Shown here: piece after piece, positions 8,082 to 15,719 of the stretch
How the letters are laid out: each line of letters starts with the position of its first letter
Numbering within the stretch: the first letter of the stretch is position 1
Source of the DNA: Marinococcus luteus
GTDB taxonomy: Bacteria > Bacillota > Bacilli > Bacillales > Marinococcaceae
Assembly (NCBI RefSeq): GCF_900106595.1
Contig: NZ_FNNC01000004.1
Location: 209,468-273,467, forward strand
Length of the DNA stretch: 64,000 bases
Reading direction: 5' to 3'
The notes under the pieces: generated by a model
Seen by the model: the letters and a program-made list of their open reading frames with translations, nothing else
The model's database searches: none
What the model was told of the DNA's origin: nothing
Made by a program: the position numbers and the translations under genes

Positions 8082-9191
8082 TTAGTTTTGCATTACAAAA
8101 TCTTTTTCGCTGTTCTCTTCTCCCTCAAACACCCGGAGCGTATGATACTTCGTGTTACGCTGAGCCGGCGTGTAGCCTGCTTCACGTATTAAACGAAGAA
8201 TCCGGTTGATGTTCACTTTGTGTGTGGTACCTGCTGAAGAGACAACATTCTCTTCCATCATGGTACTGCCAAAGTCATTACAGCCGTAGGAAAGGGAGCG
8301 CTTCCCTGTCTCAGGCCCTGCTGTTACCCAGGAGGACTGGAAGTTCGGGATGTTGTCCAGGAATAAGCGTGATATGGCTACGTTCCGGAGATAGCCTTCC
8401 GGTGTAATACGCTCGCCTTTCATGCTTGTGTAATCCTGCTGGAAGGTCCAGGATATGAAGGCCAAAAAGCAGTTGGATTCGTCCTGGGCCTCACGAATGC
8501 GCCACAGGTGTTCTGCCCGCTCTTCATTTGATTCACCAAAGCCGATAACCATCGTTGCCGTGCCGTGCATACCGACCTCTTTAGCCATTTTCATGCAGTC
8601 GATCCATTGATCGGCCGTACATTTCAAGCGGCTGATCCGTTTTCTCGTTTTTTCCGTGAGAATCTCAGCACCGCCGCCCGGAAGCGAATCCAGACCTGCT
8701 TCGTGCAGAGCCGTTAATACCTCTTTCAATGACAGCCCGGACACTTCCATCATTTTGTACACCTCTGCCGGCGTAAACGAGTGCATCGTCACGTCAGGGA
8801 AGTGACTTTTAATTTTTTTGAGCAGGTTCGTATAGTATTCAAATGGGAGATTCGGGTTAGTCCCGCCCTGCATCAGAATTTCGTCTCCTCCAACGTCCTG
8901 GAGTTCTTTAATTTTCTGCAGAATCTGGTCATCCGAAAGAAGGTAGCCCTCTTCCGATCCCGGCCGGCGGTAAAATGCACAGAAACGGCAGAAGGTGTCG
9001 CAGACGTTTGTATAATTGACATTCCGCCCTATGTTAAAGGTAGCGACAGGCTCCGGGTGCCAGCGTTTTTTAATTTCATCCGCGGCAGCCCCCATTTTTT
9101 CTATTTCATCGCTCTCATACAAGCGCACAGCGTCGTCCATTGTCAGTCGTTCTCCGTTCAGTGCACGTTCCAATATTCCATCAATGCTCAT
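8082..9191 (-). CDS. mqnC: Cyclic dehypoxanthinyl futalosine synthase (radical SAM, MqnC)
   Basis: The 369-residue product is a radical SAM enzyme with the CxxxCxxC cluster CDTFCRFC and the MqnC-family blocks EILMQGGTNPNLPFEYYTNL, LPGGGAEIL, HGTATMVIGFGES and FISWTFQ. MqnC cyclises dehypoxanthine futalosine in the futalosine route to menaquinone. MqnE/CofH relatives share the fold but differ in these blocks. The ATG at 9191 follows TGGAGGG; the upstream open extension is not conserved. None of mqnA, B, D or E is in the window. B. subtilis makes menaquinone by the classical men route and has ytxC at this place. Confidence 0.88.
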   Translation of the reverse strand: MSIDGILERALNGERLTMDDAVRLYESDEIEKMGAAADEIKKRWHPEPVATFNIGRNVNYTNVCDTFCRFCAFYRRPGSEEGYLLSDDQILQKIKELQDVGGDEILMQGGTNPNLPFEYYTNLLKKIKSHFPDVTMHSFTPAEVYKMMEVSGLSLKEVLTALHEAGLDSLPGGGAEILTEKTRKRISRLKCTADQWIDCMKMAKEVGMHGTATMVIGFGESNEERAEHLWRIREAQDESNCFLAFISWTFQQDYTSMKGERITPEGYLRNVAISRLFLDNIPNFQSSWVTAGPETGKRSLSYGCNDFGSTMMEENVVSSAGTTHKVNINRILRLIREAGYTPAQRNTKYHTLRVFEGEENSEKDFVMQN

Positions 9192-9334
9192 TTTTGTATA
9201 CCCTCCAGAAAATTCCTTTGTGGCGCTCGCATGAAAATATCGCGAATCCAACCCATTTTCTGCATGCTGGGCGCTATCATCATGTTAGCATATTTATTTG
9301 TATTATACACTTAGAATGCCCTGTATATTCCCAG

Positions 9335-10261
9335 TTATCCCCGGCGGTTCTGTCCGTCCATGAATACTTCTTCTGTGAACGGGCGGATGCGCTCCATGAT
9401 GCGCTTAGCTTTCAGTCTCTCGTTACCGCCTTTCTGGGAATACGTCAAATGCTCTTCAAGTTCACTGTAATCATAATTGGACGTATAGACAGTAGGGAGT
9501 TTTTCCATCATCCGGTACTGCAGAATCACCCCTAAAATATCGTCTCTTGTCCAGGCACTCATCGACTCGGCTCCAAGGTCGTCGAGTATGAGCACCGGCA
9601 CGCCTTTGACGCTGTCCACCTTTTCCCGTACTGTATTATCCGATAACGATTCTTTAATCTCCCGGAAAAAGTCCGGCACGTGTACAATCATCGAGCCGAT
9701 ATTGCGCGCCGCCAGTTCATTCATAATCGCTCCGGCAATATACGTTTTACCGACCCCGAATTTTCCGTACAGATAAAGCCCCTGTCCGTCTTCCCCGGGT
9801 ACGGTGGTGGATGCGAAGTGAAGTGCTGCGGTCCCTGCCTTCGCTCTTGATTCATGGTCCATATCCACCTGGTCAAAGGAAGCATGCAGTATTTCTTTCG
9901 GAATATAATAGCTTTTAATCAGCGCCTGTCTTTTTTTCTTTTCATCATCGTGTACCTTTAATGAACAGCGGTGATAGGCCACCGTTACTTTTCCTTTGTC
10001 TTCCATCAGTTCCGGCTGGTACCCCTGCATCAGGTTTGGGCAGTTTTCAAGCCCCGGACAGGCATCACAGTTACTGCGTTCCCGCTTGTACTCAAATAAA
10101 GCTGCCTTATTTTTTTCATATTCTTCCGCTGGTATGTGCGGATGACGGCGCTTGAAATCGATAACCCCCGGATAGGCAAATACTTCTTTTTCGAGCCTTG
10201 CCATCCGCTCCTTCCAATCCTTATCCATCCATCTGTTCAACGAGGAACCGATTGAATCCAT
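9335..10261 (-). CDS. dnaI: Primosomal helicase loader DnaI
   Basis: The 308-residue product has the DnaI N-terminal domain with likely zinc ligands Cys65, Cys68, Cys74 and Cys99, then an AAA+ ATPase with Walker A GKFGVGKT (residues 166–173), Walker B VPVLILDDLGAE and the sensor TSNYDYSELEEHL. DnaI loads the DnaC helicase ring at oriC and at restart sites, together with DnaB and DnaD. It starts 19 bases after dnaB in the same transcript, as in other Bacillaceae, with an AAGGAGGCGG site. Confidence 0.95.
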   Translation of the reverse strand: MDSIGSSLNRWMDKDWKERMARLEKEVFAYPGVIDFKRRHPHIPAEEYEKNKAALFEYKRERSNCDACPGLENCPNLMQGYQPELMEDKGKVTVAYHRCSLKVHDDEKKKRQALIKSYYIPKEILHASFDQVDMDHESRAKAGTAALHFASTTVPGEDGQGLYLYGKFGVGKTYIAGAIMNELAARNIGSMIVHVPDFFREIKESLSDNTVREKVDSVKGVPVLILDDLGAESMSAWTRDDILGVILQYRMMEKLPTVYTSNYDYSELEEHLTYSQKGGNERLKAKRIMERIRPFTEEVFMDGQNRRG

Positions 10262-10279
10262 CCAGCCGCCTCCTTTCTT

Positions 10280-11683
10280 TTAACGATTTGCTCTTTCCCG
10301 TCGTTCCTTCAGCATTTCTTCAAAGCGCTCTCTTTCCTTCGACAGCTGCTCATCCCGCTTGGAGCTTTCACCCTCCGCCGGCGTATTTTCCGTCTGCTCT
10401 TCTTTTTCCATCCACTTAGGCAGCTTATCGTTTCGGACATACCCCTGAGACCGCTTATTCGTATAATTGTTTTTAGGTGCCGTCCGTTCCTGGGCCTGCT
10501 TGTGCTCTTCTTTCGCAAGCTTCATGGCATCCTCTACGGTATGTACTTTTTTCCTTGTCCACTGGCCGGCGATTTTATACACAAGCGCTTTGCTTAATTT
10601 CATATTATTTTTCTGCATCACATAATCTGTCAGCACGTTCACCACTCCCGGTGATAAACGGTAGCTGAACAAAAGCTCTTCAACTAGATGAATATCGGAC
10701 TCCGGTACAGTCGCTCCCCCGGCCACTGAACGAAGAAAAGTCACCGGGGACGTCTGTTCATAAAACTGCTTCATCTGCTCCTGTTCGGACACGGGCCGCT
10801 CCTGTGCCGGCACTGGCTCCTGACGTTCTGTACGGTTTCCGAGCGCAGGCGGGGCTGCTCCGTGCTCCATGCGGTAATGATTTTTTGCTTTTTTACGCAG
10901 CTCTTCTATATTTACTTCATCGTCCGCGGATAAGGACTCCTGAATTACTTTTCCCATATCAATCGGAGAGAGCTGATACACAAAAGCAAGACGGCGGACG
11001 GTCTGCTGCAGCGACGGCGTTAACAGCCGGGAGGCATCAAGAAAGGAAGGAAGCGAAGCTTTTAGCAGCTCCATATCGAATCCATTCTCTTCAAGCTGCA
11101 GACGTGACGGTTCACTGCCGCCGATAAACTCTGTTCCCTCGTCTGCCGGAGGCGGTTCAGAAGCCATTTCCGATGCATGCAGGGACGCAAATACTTCATT
11201 GAACGAAGCCGTAATTTCTTCTGCGGCCCCGGGCACAGCTGAAATGCCAAACCGCTGGCGCAGCTGAATATATTTGCTTTTCCCAAGGCGGTTATACAAA
11301 AATACGCTTAGCACATCATCCTGAAAAAAAGCCCGCGGCGACATGGGCGGCTGGATATCATACACAAATGTTTTATCCTGTGATTGTGTTTCTAATTCAT
11401 AAACCCTGAGAAGCCCGATGCCCTCAAGCAGGCGGCGGGCAGCGTAAATTTCATTTAAAGGCATCTGCAAAAAAGCCATCAGTTCATGATGGGTTGCTTC
11501 GGAGCTTTCATAGCAGTCTTTTTCCAATTTATTCTGCAGAGTCTGGTAGAGAGCGATCGCTTTGCTTCCGACTAACGGCTGGTAGAGCATAGACATCGTT
11601 TTATCCGTGCTCTCGCTGAATTCTTTACTTGTGCGAACGTAGTATCCGTCCACCGGTTTCACTTCCATCCAATGCAGACTCAA
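10280..11683 (-). CDS. dnaB: Replication initiation/membrane attachment protein DnaB
   Basis: The 467-residue product is the Bacillus-type DnaB (not the E. coli helicase): an N-terminal winged-helix region (YYVRTSKEFSESTDKTMSMLYQPLVGSKAIALYQTL) and C-terminal DnaB/DnaD DDBH2 repeats (FYEQTSPVTFLRSVAGG, LVEELLFSYRLSPGVVNVLTDYVM), then a charged tail. It acts with DnaD and DnaI in helicase loading. The frame is open to 11737, but AAGGAGGG before the TTG at 11683 and homology set the start there, 17 bases after the nrdR stop. Confidence 0.93.
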   Translation of the reverse strand: MSLHWMEVKPVDGYYVRTSKEFSESTDKTMSMLYQPLVGSKAIALYQTLQNKLEKDCYESSEATHHELMAFLQMPLNEIYAARRLLEGIGLLRVYELETQSQDKTFVYDIQPPMSPRAFFQDDVLSVFLYNRLGKSKYIQLRQRFGISAVPGAAEEITASFNEVFASLHASEMASEPPPADEGTEFIGGSEPSRLQLEENGFDMELLKASLPSFLDASRLLTPSLQQTVRRLAFVYQLSPIDMGKVIQESLSADDEVNIEELRKKAKNHYRMEHGAAPPALGNRTERQEPVPAQERPVSEQEQMKQFYEQTSPVTFLRSVAGGATVPESDIHLVEELLFSYRLSPGVVNVLTDYVMQKNNMKLSKALVYKIAGQWTRKKVHTVEDAMKLAKEEHKQAQERTAPKNNYTNKRSQGYVRNDKLPKWMEKEEQTENTPAEGESSKRDEQLSKERERFEEMLKERRERANR

Positions 11684-11699
11684 AGCGCCGCCCTCCTTT

Positions 11700-12179
11700 T
11701 TATGATTTTGATGAATCCTCTTTATTTTCTTTATCAATCAGTTCTTTTAATTCATTGATGAATACATTTATATCACGAAACTGCCGGTAAACAGAAGCAA
11801 AACGGACGTAGGCGATTTCATCAATATCCGCGAGCTCTTCCATGACAAGCTCCCCGGCTTCTTCGCTTTTCACTTCCGTCCGTCCTTCTTCCCGCAGTTT
11901 ATTTTCGACCCTCGAGACGATACCCTCGAGCGTTTCCATTGGGATTGGCCGCTTTTCACAGGCCCTGATCAAGCCTCTCAGCATTTTTTCCCGGCTGAAT
12001 TCCTCCCGGTTACCATTTTTTTTCACTACGACGAGCGGCAGTTCTTCCACAATTTCAAATGTGGTAAAGCGGTGGTGGCACGTATCACACTGACGCCGGC
12101 GCCGGATGGAGCGGCCTTCATTGCTCGGCCTCGAATCCAATACACGCGTGCCATTGGAGTAGCATACAGGGCATTTCAT
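11700..12179 (-). CDS. nrdR: Transcriptional repressor NrdR
   Basis: The 159-residue product begins MKCPVC and has the four-Cys zinc ribbon (CPVC…CDTC) with [19 protein letters not shown], then the ATP-cone ([21 protein letters not shown]). NrdR senses ATP/dATP and represses ribonucleotide reductase genes by binding NrdR boxes. The ATG at 12179 is preferred over the upstream TTG because it is the family start. Lies upstream of dnaB-dnaI, as in B. subtilis (ytcG). Confidence 0.96.
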   Translation of the reverse strand: MKCPVCYSNGTRVLDSRPSNEGRSIRRRRQCDTCHHRFTTFEIVEELPLVVVKKNGNREEFSREKMLRGLIRACEKRPIPMETLEGIVSRVENKLREEGRTEVKSEEAGELVMEELADIDEIAYVRFASVYRQFRDINVFINELKELIDKENKEDSSKS

Positions 12180-12301
12180 TATTATCATCTCCAATTTGAT
12201 GGGCGATCTCTATTTTTATTGGTTCTATCATATCACATTCGCTCCTGGCGGGAGGATGACAATTTGTGTATTTCTTTGAATCCCTTTTGCTGCAGGCAAT
12301 A

Positions 12302-12341
12302 AAAAACCGTTCAAGCACAGACAGCTGCTTGAACGGTTTTC
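12302..12341. terminator. Terminator after speD
   Basis: AAAACCGTTCAAGCA… pairs with TGCTTGAACGGTTTT; a long stem with A/T-runs on both sides lies ten bases after the speD stop. Confidence 0.85.
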
Positions 12342-12350
12342 GTATGCGTA

Positions 12351-12734
12351 TTATAAGGCATTTGCTTCCGGACGTTCTACACGGATAGGCCCTGTGCCGC
12401 GGGGAATCTCTATTGTTTCTTCCGCTTCGGCACCGAGTGAACCGGCAATATATTTAGCCGCCGTATTCGGATCAATATGGTCCCCGCAGGTATACACATC
12501 GATGCTGGCATAGCCGTGTTCCGGAAAACTGTGAATCGTTAAATGCGATTCTGAAATAATGACTACTCCGCTTACACCCTGCGGAGCAAATTTATGAAAA
12601 ATCACTTCTCTTATCTCAGCGCCTGCTTTTAAAGCGGCGTTTACAAAGATACGTTCGATTGCATTTACATTGTTTAAAGTTTCTCCGTCACAACCCCAAA
12701 GCTCGGAAATAACATGGCGTCCCATTGTTTCCAT
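12351..12734 (-). CDS. speD: S-adenosylmethionine decarboxylase proenzyme
   Basis: The 127-residue product is the short bacterial SpeD type. It contains the self-cleavage site [14 protein letters not shown]; cleavage between Glu62 and Ser63 creates the pyruvoyl group, with His68 and Cys83 as the usual processing and catalytic residues. It makes decarboxylated SAM for spermidine synthesis. It follows gapB as in B. subtilis, but a terminator and a 373-bp gap with an inverted repeat separate the two. Confidence 0.96.
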   Translation of the reverse strand: METMGRHVISELWGCDGETLNNVNAIERIFVNAALKAGAEIREVIFHKFAPQGVSGVVIISESHLTIHSFPEHGYASIDVYTCGDHIDPNTAAKYIAGSLGAEAEETIEIPRGTGPIRVERPEANAL

Positions 12735-12864
12735 GGTACGTTTCCCCCTTTGTTTCTTTTTATTACATCATTAGGTCGCTGTATTTATATCGGCCCGTCA
12801 CGTTTTAAAGGCTACTCTGGGGGAAAGTTAGTCCAATTTGGCACTAACCCTTGCAGTAACCATT

Positions 12865-13032
12865 GATATGCCCGTATACGCCTGAAAGCTGTGCATTTCT
12901 GCCGTTAAATTCAAAGACGCAAAGGCACGAGATTCAGTATACGACGTTTATTTGCAATTTGCAACCAGTTTTCCCACGCAGCGTCTTTAAACCTCGAATA
13001 TACGGCCTGAATGCCTATATACGCTTCATATC
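12865..13032. repeat. Long imperfect inverted repeat upstream of speD
   Basis: Arm 1 (12865–12920) and the reverse complement of arm 2 (12981–13032) share, in order, GATATG, CGTATA, GCATT, CCGT, ATTC and AAAGACGC. The arms are about 52–56 bases and the loop about 60. It could form a large leader hairpin in the speD transcript or be a worn-down mobile repeat. Confidence 0.5.
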
Positions 13033-13067
13033 TTCTGTATTTGCTATCTACAGAGGATAAACAAAAA

Positions 13068-13091
13068 AGCGCCCCGCTCACGGGACGCTTT
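13068..13091 (-). terminator. Terminator after gapB
   Basis: Minus strand: AAGCGTCCCG…CGGGGCGCTT followed by TTTTGT, 17 bases after the gapB stop. Confidence 0.8.
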
Positions 13092-13107
13092 CCCATATTA
13101 ACGATTT

Positions 13108-14139
13108 TTAAAACGAAGCAACGGAAGAGTACCCGACAGCCGGTTCACCGACCATTTTTACCAGGTCCACCACCCGGCAGGAGTAGCCCCACTCATTATC
13201 GTACCATGCAAGCACTTTAACCTGGCGTTCATTGATAACCATGGTGGAGAGCGCATCGATAATGGATGAATTTTCGTTTCCATTAAAATCCGTCGATACG
13301 AGCGGCTCCTCGCAGTAGGAAATGATACCTTTTAATCCCTGCTCTGAAGCCGTTTTTAACGTTTGATTGATTTCTTCCTCTGTCACCGGACGCTTCATAT
13401 CAATTACCATGTCCACAAGCGACACGTTCGGTGTCGGCACCCGGAGAGCCATGCCGTTCATTTTTCCCTCCATGGAAGGAATCACCTCTGAAAGAGCTTT
13501 AGCCGCTCCGGTAGAGGTCGGGATAATCGACTGGCCGCAGGCTCTCGCCCGGCGAAGATCCTTATGGGGGTTGTCCATATTGTTCTGGTCATTGGTGTAT
13601 GCATGCACAGTTGTTATTAAACCGCTTTCAATGCCGATGTTGTCTTCAAGCACCTTGACGACCGGCGCAAGGCAGTTTGTCGTGCAGGAGGCATTCGAGA
13701 TTACGTGGTGGCGTTCCGGATCGTAATCTTTTTCGTTTACGCCCATCACGATGGTTGTATCGACTTCTTTACCGGGAGCAGTTAATACTACTTTTTTCGC
13801 TCCCGCTTCTATATGCATTTCAGCGTCCGGTCCACGGTTGAATTTCCCCGTCGCTTCGACCACGATATCTACACCGAGCTCTTCCCAAGGGAGTTCGAGG
13901 GGATTACGGTTTTGCAGCAGCCGTATTCGTCTGCCATCCACAATCATCTCGTTCCCTTCGGATTTTACATCAAGCGGAAACGGACCGTGCACACTGTCGT
14001 ATTTCACTAAATGAGCCAGCGTTTCAGGAGGATACATGGCATTGATGGCCTTCACTTCAATTTCAGGGTCCATCATTGCCTTTCGAAAAACCATACGCCC
14101 AATTCGTCCGAAACCGTTGATCGCTATGCTTGTTTTCAT
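13108..14139 (-). CDS. gapB: Glyceraldehyde-3-phosphate dehydrogenase, gluconeogenic GapB type
   Basis: The 343-residue enzyme has the Rossmann start INGFGRIGRMVFR and catalytic Cys152 in NASCTTNC. The segment after the second strand reads AINAMYPPETLAHLVKYDSV, with no Asp where NAD-specific GapA has one, and the family-typical GapB wording; this indicates NADP preference and a gluconeogenic role. ARACGQSIIPTSTGAAKAL is the usual phosphate-binding region. In B. subtilis gapB is repressed by CcpN in sugar; no operator was assigned here. Neighbours coaE and speD match B. subtilis order. Confidence 0.93.
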   Translation of the reverse strand: MKTSIAINGFGRIGRMVFRKAMMDPEIEVKAINAMYPPETLAHLVKYDSVHGPFPLDVKSEGNEMIVDGRRIRLLQNRNPLELPWEELGVDIVVEATGKFNRGPDAEMHIEAGAKKVVLTAPGKEVDTTIVMGVNEKDYDPERHHVISNASCTTNCLAPVVKVLEDNIGIESGLITTVHAYTNDQNNMDNPHKDLRRARACGQSIIPTSTGAAKALSEVIPSMEGKMNGMALRVPTPNVSLVDMVIDMKRPVTEEEINQTLKTASEQGLKGIISYCEEPLVSTDFNGNENSSIIDALSTMVINERQVKVLAWYDNEWGYSCRVVDLVKMVGEPAVGYSSVASF

Positions 14140-14236
14140 TTAATATCCTCCTCTGGAAATATGTTATACTTTTATAAGTAAAATCTAAAAATAGTATAAC
14201 ACATTGACAGCGCATTCTTGCAACCTTTTTTTAAAA

Positions 14237-14267
14237 ATAACCACTTTCTTTTACAAAAAGTGGTTAT
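14237..14267 (-). terminator. Terminator after coaE
   Basis: Minus strand: ATAACCACTTT…AAAGTGGTTAT then TTTTTAAAAAAA, beginning about 10 bases after the coaE stop. It closes the polA-mutM-coaE group before gapB. Confidence 0.8.
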
Positions 14268-14277
14268 CCCCGAGTTT

Positions 14278-14871
14278 CTATTTTATTTTCCATTGGTGAA
14301 GCAGCTCGTTCACCTGGGTTTTTGTTTCCTGTTCTGTGCCCGAATTATCGATCACTGCATCTGCGAGGTCTCTTTTTTCTTTCAGAGGCATTTGCGATTT
14401 GATTCTCGCAGCCGCATCTTCTTCTCCCCGGCCGTCACGTTCCACCAGCCGCCTTTTTTGTATCGCTTCATTTACATAAACGACGATAACGCGGTCGACC
14501 AGAAAGTTTAAATTATTTTCGAGCAGAAGCGGAATGTCGAGCACAACATGTTCATTTCCTTCACGTACAAGATCATCCCGTTTGGTCATCATGCGCTGCC
14601 TGACAGCCGGATGAATAATTTGATTGAGCACCTGGCGCTTTTCAGTATCATTAAAAATTACAGAGCCTAATTTTTTTCTGTCGAGTGTTCCATCAAACTG
14701 GAGGATTTCCGGACCGAAATGCTCAATAATCTGCTCCAGGGCAGGCTCACCCGGCTCCACCACTTCCCGTGAAATCACGTCAGCATCGATCACCGGCAGT
14801 CCCTGCTCCCGCAGGGCGTCTGCCACCAGTGACTTACCGCTTGCTATTCCGCCTGTAAGGCCGATAACCAT
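14278..14871 (-). CDS. coaE: Dephospho-CoA kinase
   Basis: The 197-residue product starts MVIGLTGGIASGKSLVADAL with the P-loop GGIASGKS, then DADVISREVVEPGEPAL (substrate Asp) and DIPLLLENN. It phosphorylates dephospho-CoA in the last step of CoA synthesis. Its start overlaps the end of mutM by 28 bases, with a GGAGGGG site inside mutM, so the genes are translationally coupled. In B. subtilis the sporulation-linked gene ytaF lies between the two; it is missing here. Confidence 0.96.
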   Translation of the reverse strand: MVIGLTGGIASGKSLVADALREQGLPVIDADVISREVVEPGEPALEQIIEHFGPEILQFDGTLDRKKLGSVIFNDTEKRQVLNQIIHPAVRQRMMTKRDDLVREGNEHVVLDIPLLLENNLNFLVDRVIVVYVNEAIQKRRLVERDGRGEEDAAARIKSQMPLKEKRDLADAVIDNSGTEQETKTQVNELLHQWKIK

Positions 14872-15707
14872 TCCGTCCCCTCCTTCGTCTGGCAGACTGG
14901 ACAGTAGTGCGTGCCCCGGCCCGCTACTACAGCCCGTTCGATTTCATGACTGCATACTTTGCACGGCTCCCCTTTTCTTCCATATACAAACAGGTTTAAT
15001 TGGAAAGCGCCAGCCTGCCCGTCTCCATTCACGTAGGAACGCACCGTGCTTCCTCCCTGTTTTACTGCTTCTTCGATCACTTCTGTTATCTGCTTTCGAA
15101 GGATTTCCAGCACAGGCTTGCCAAGTCCTGCCGCTGGAGCGTCCGGCAGAACACCCACCCGGAACAGCGCTTCATCCACATAAATGTTTCCGAGCCCCGC
15201 AATAATTGATTGGTCGAGCAGCACCGCTTTAATACTGCGTGAGGTTTTTTGAAATCGGCTGTGCAGGTAATCGGCGGTAAAAGAGGTGTCACGATAAGGC
15301 TCCGCCCCGAGCTGGTTCAGCGGTTTTTCGTTCCACTCCTCTCCGCGGTTAAACACGTGCATCGTGCCGAATTTCCGAACGTCACGGTAGCGGAGCTCCG
15401 TGCCATCGGTGAAATGAAAACGCACATGCGTGTGTTTGTCCGGCTCTCCGCCATCACTCCATTCGTAACGCCCTTCCATACGCAGGTGGGAAACAACAGC
15501 CAGATCTTCAAGATAAATGACTAAAAATTTCCCTTTACGGTGCACCCGCTCAATCGTCTTTCCCCCAAGCATCAATGAAAAAGCTTCATGGTCATCGGGG
15601 CGCTTAATAATATTAGGCCAGTATACTTTCACGGTCTCCACCGTTTTTCCAACGGCCGTCTGTTCTAAATTCCGGCGGACCGTTTCAACTTCCGGTAATT
15701 CAGGCAT
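14844..15707 (-). CDS. mutM: Formamidopyrimidine-DNA glycosylase
   Basis: The 287-residue enzyme begins MPELPEVETVRRNLE, giving the catalytic Pro2 amine and Glu3, with the conserved Lys in VHRKGKFL and the C-terminal zinc finger CKVC…YCPVCQ. It removes 8-oxoguanine and other oxidised purines and cuts the strand (beta/delta elimination). It lies 12 bases after polA, fitting a repair-linked operon polA-mutM-coaE. Confidence 0.97.
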   Translation of the reverse strand: MPELPEVETVRRNLEQTAVGKTVETVKVYWPNIIKRPDDHEAFSLMLGGKTIERVHRKGKFLVIYLEDLAVVSHLRMEGRYEWSDGGEPDKHTHVRFHFTDGTELRYRDVRKFGTMHVFNRGEEWNEKPLNQLGAEPYRDTSFTADYLHSRFQKTSRSIKAVLLDQSIIAGLGNIYVDEALFRVGVLPDAPAAGLGKPVLEILRKQITEVIEEAVKQGGSTVRSYVNGDGQAGAFQLNLFVYGRKGEPCKVCSHEIERAVVAGRGTHYCPVCQTKEGTEWLSALQAE

Positions 15708-15719
15708 CGTTCTCTCTCC

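Larger units (their letters stand above)
12735..13107. other. gapB–speD intergenic region without a gene
   Basis: No credible coding frame: short open frames on both strands have no ribosome site and no recognisable product. The region holds the gapB terminator (13068–13091) and a long imperfect inverted repeat (12865–13032), described separately. Confidence 0.7.

Noticed and set aside
12863..13096. Small open frames on both strands between gapB and speD
   Set aside because: No ribosome sites, no similarity to a known family, and the region is explained better by the terminator and inverted repeat.
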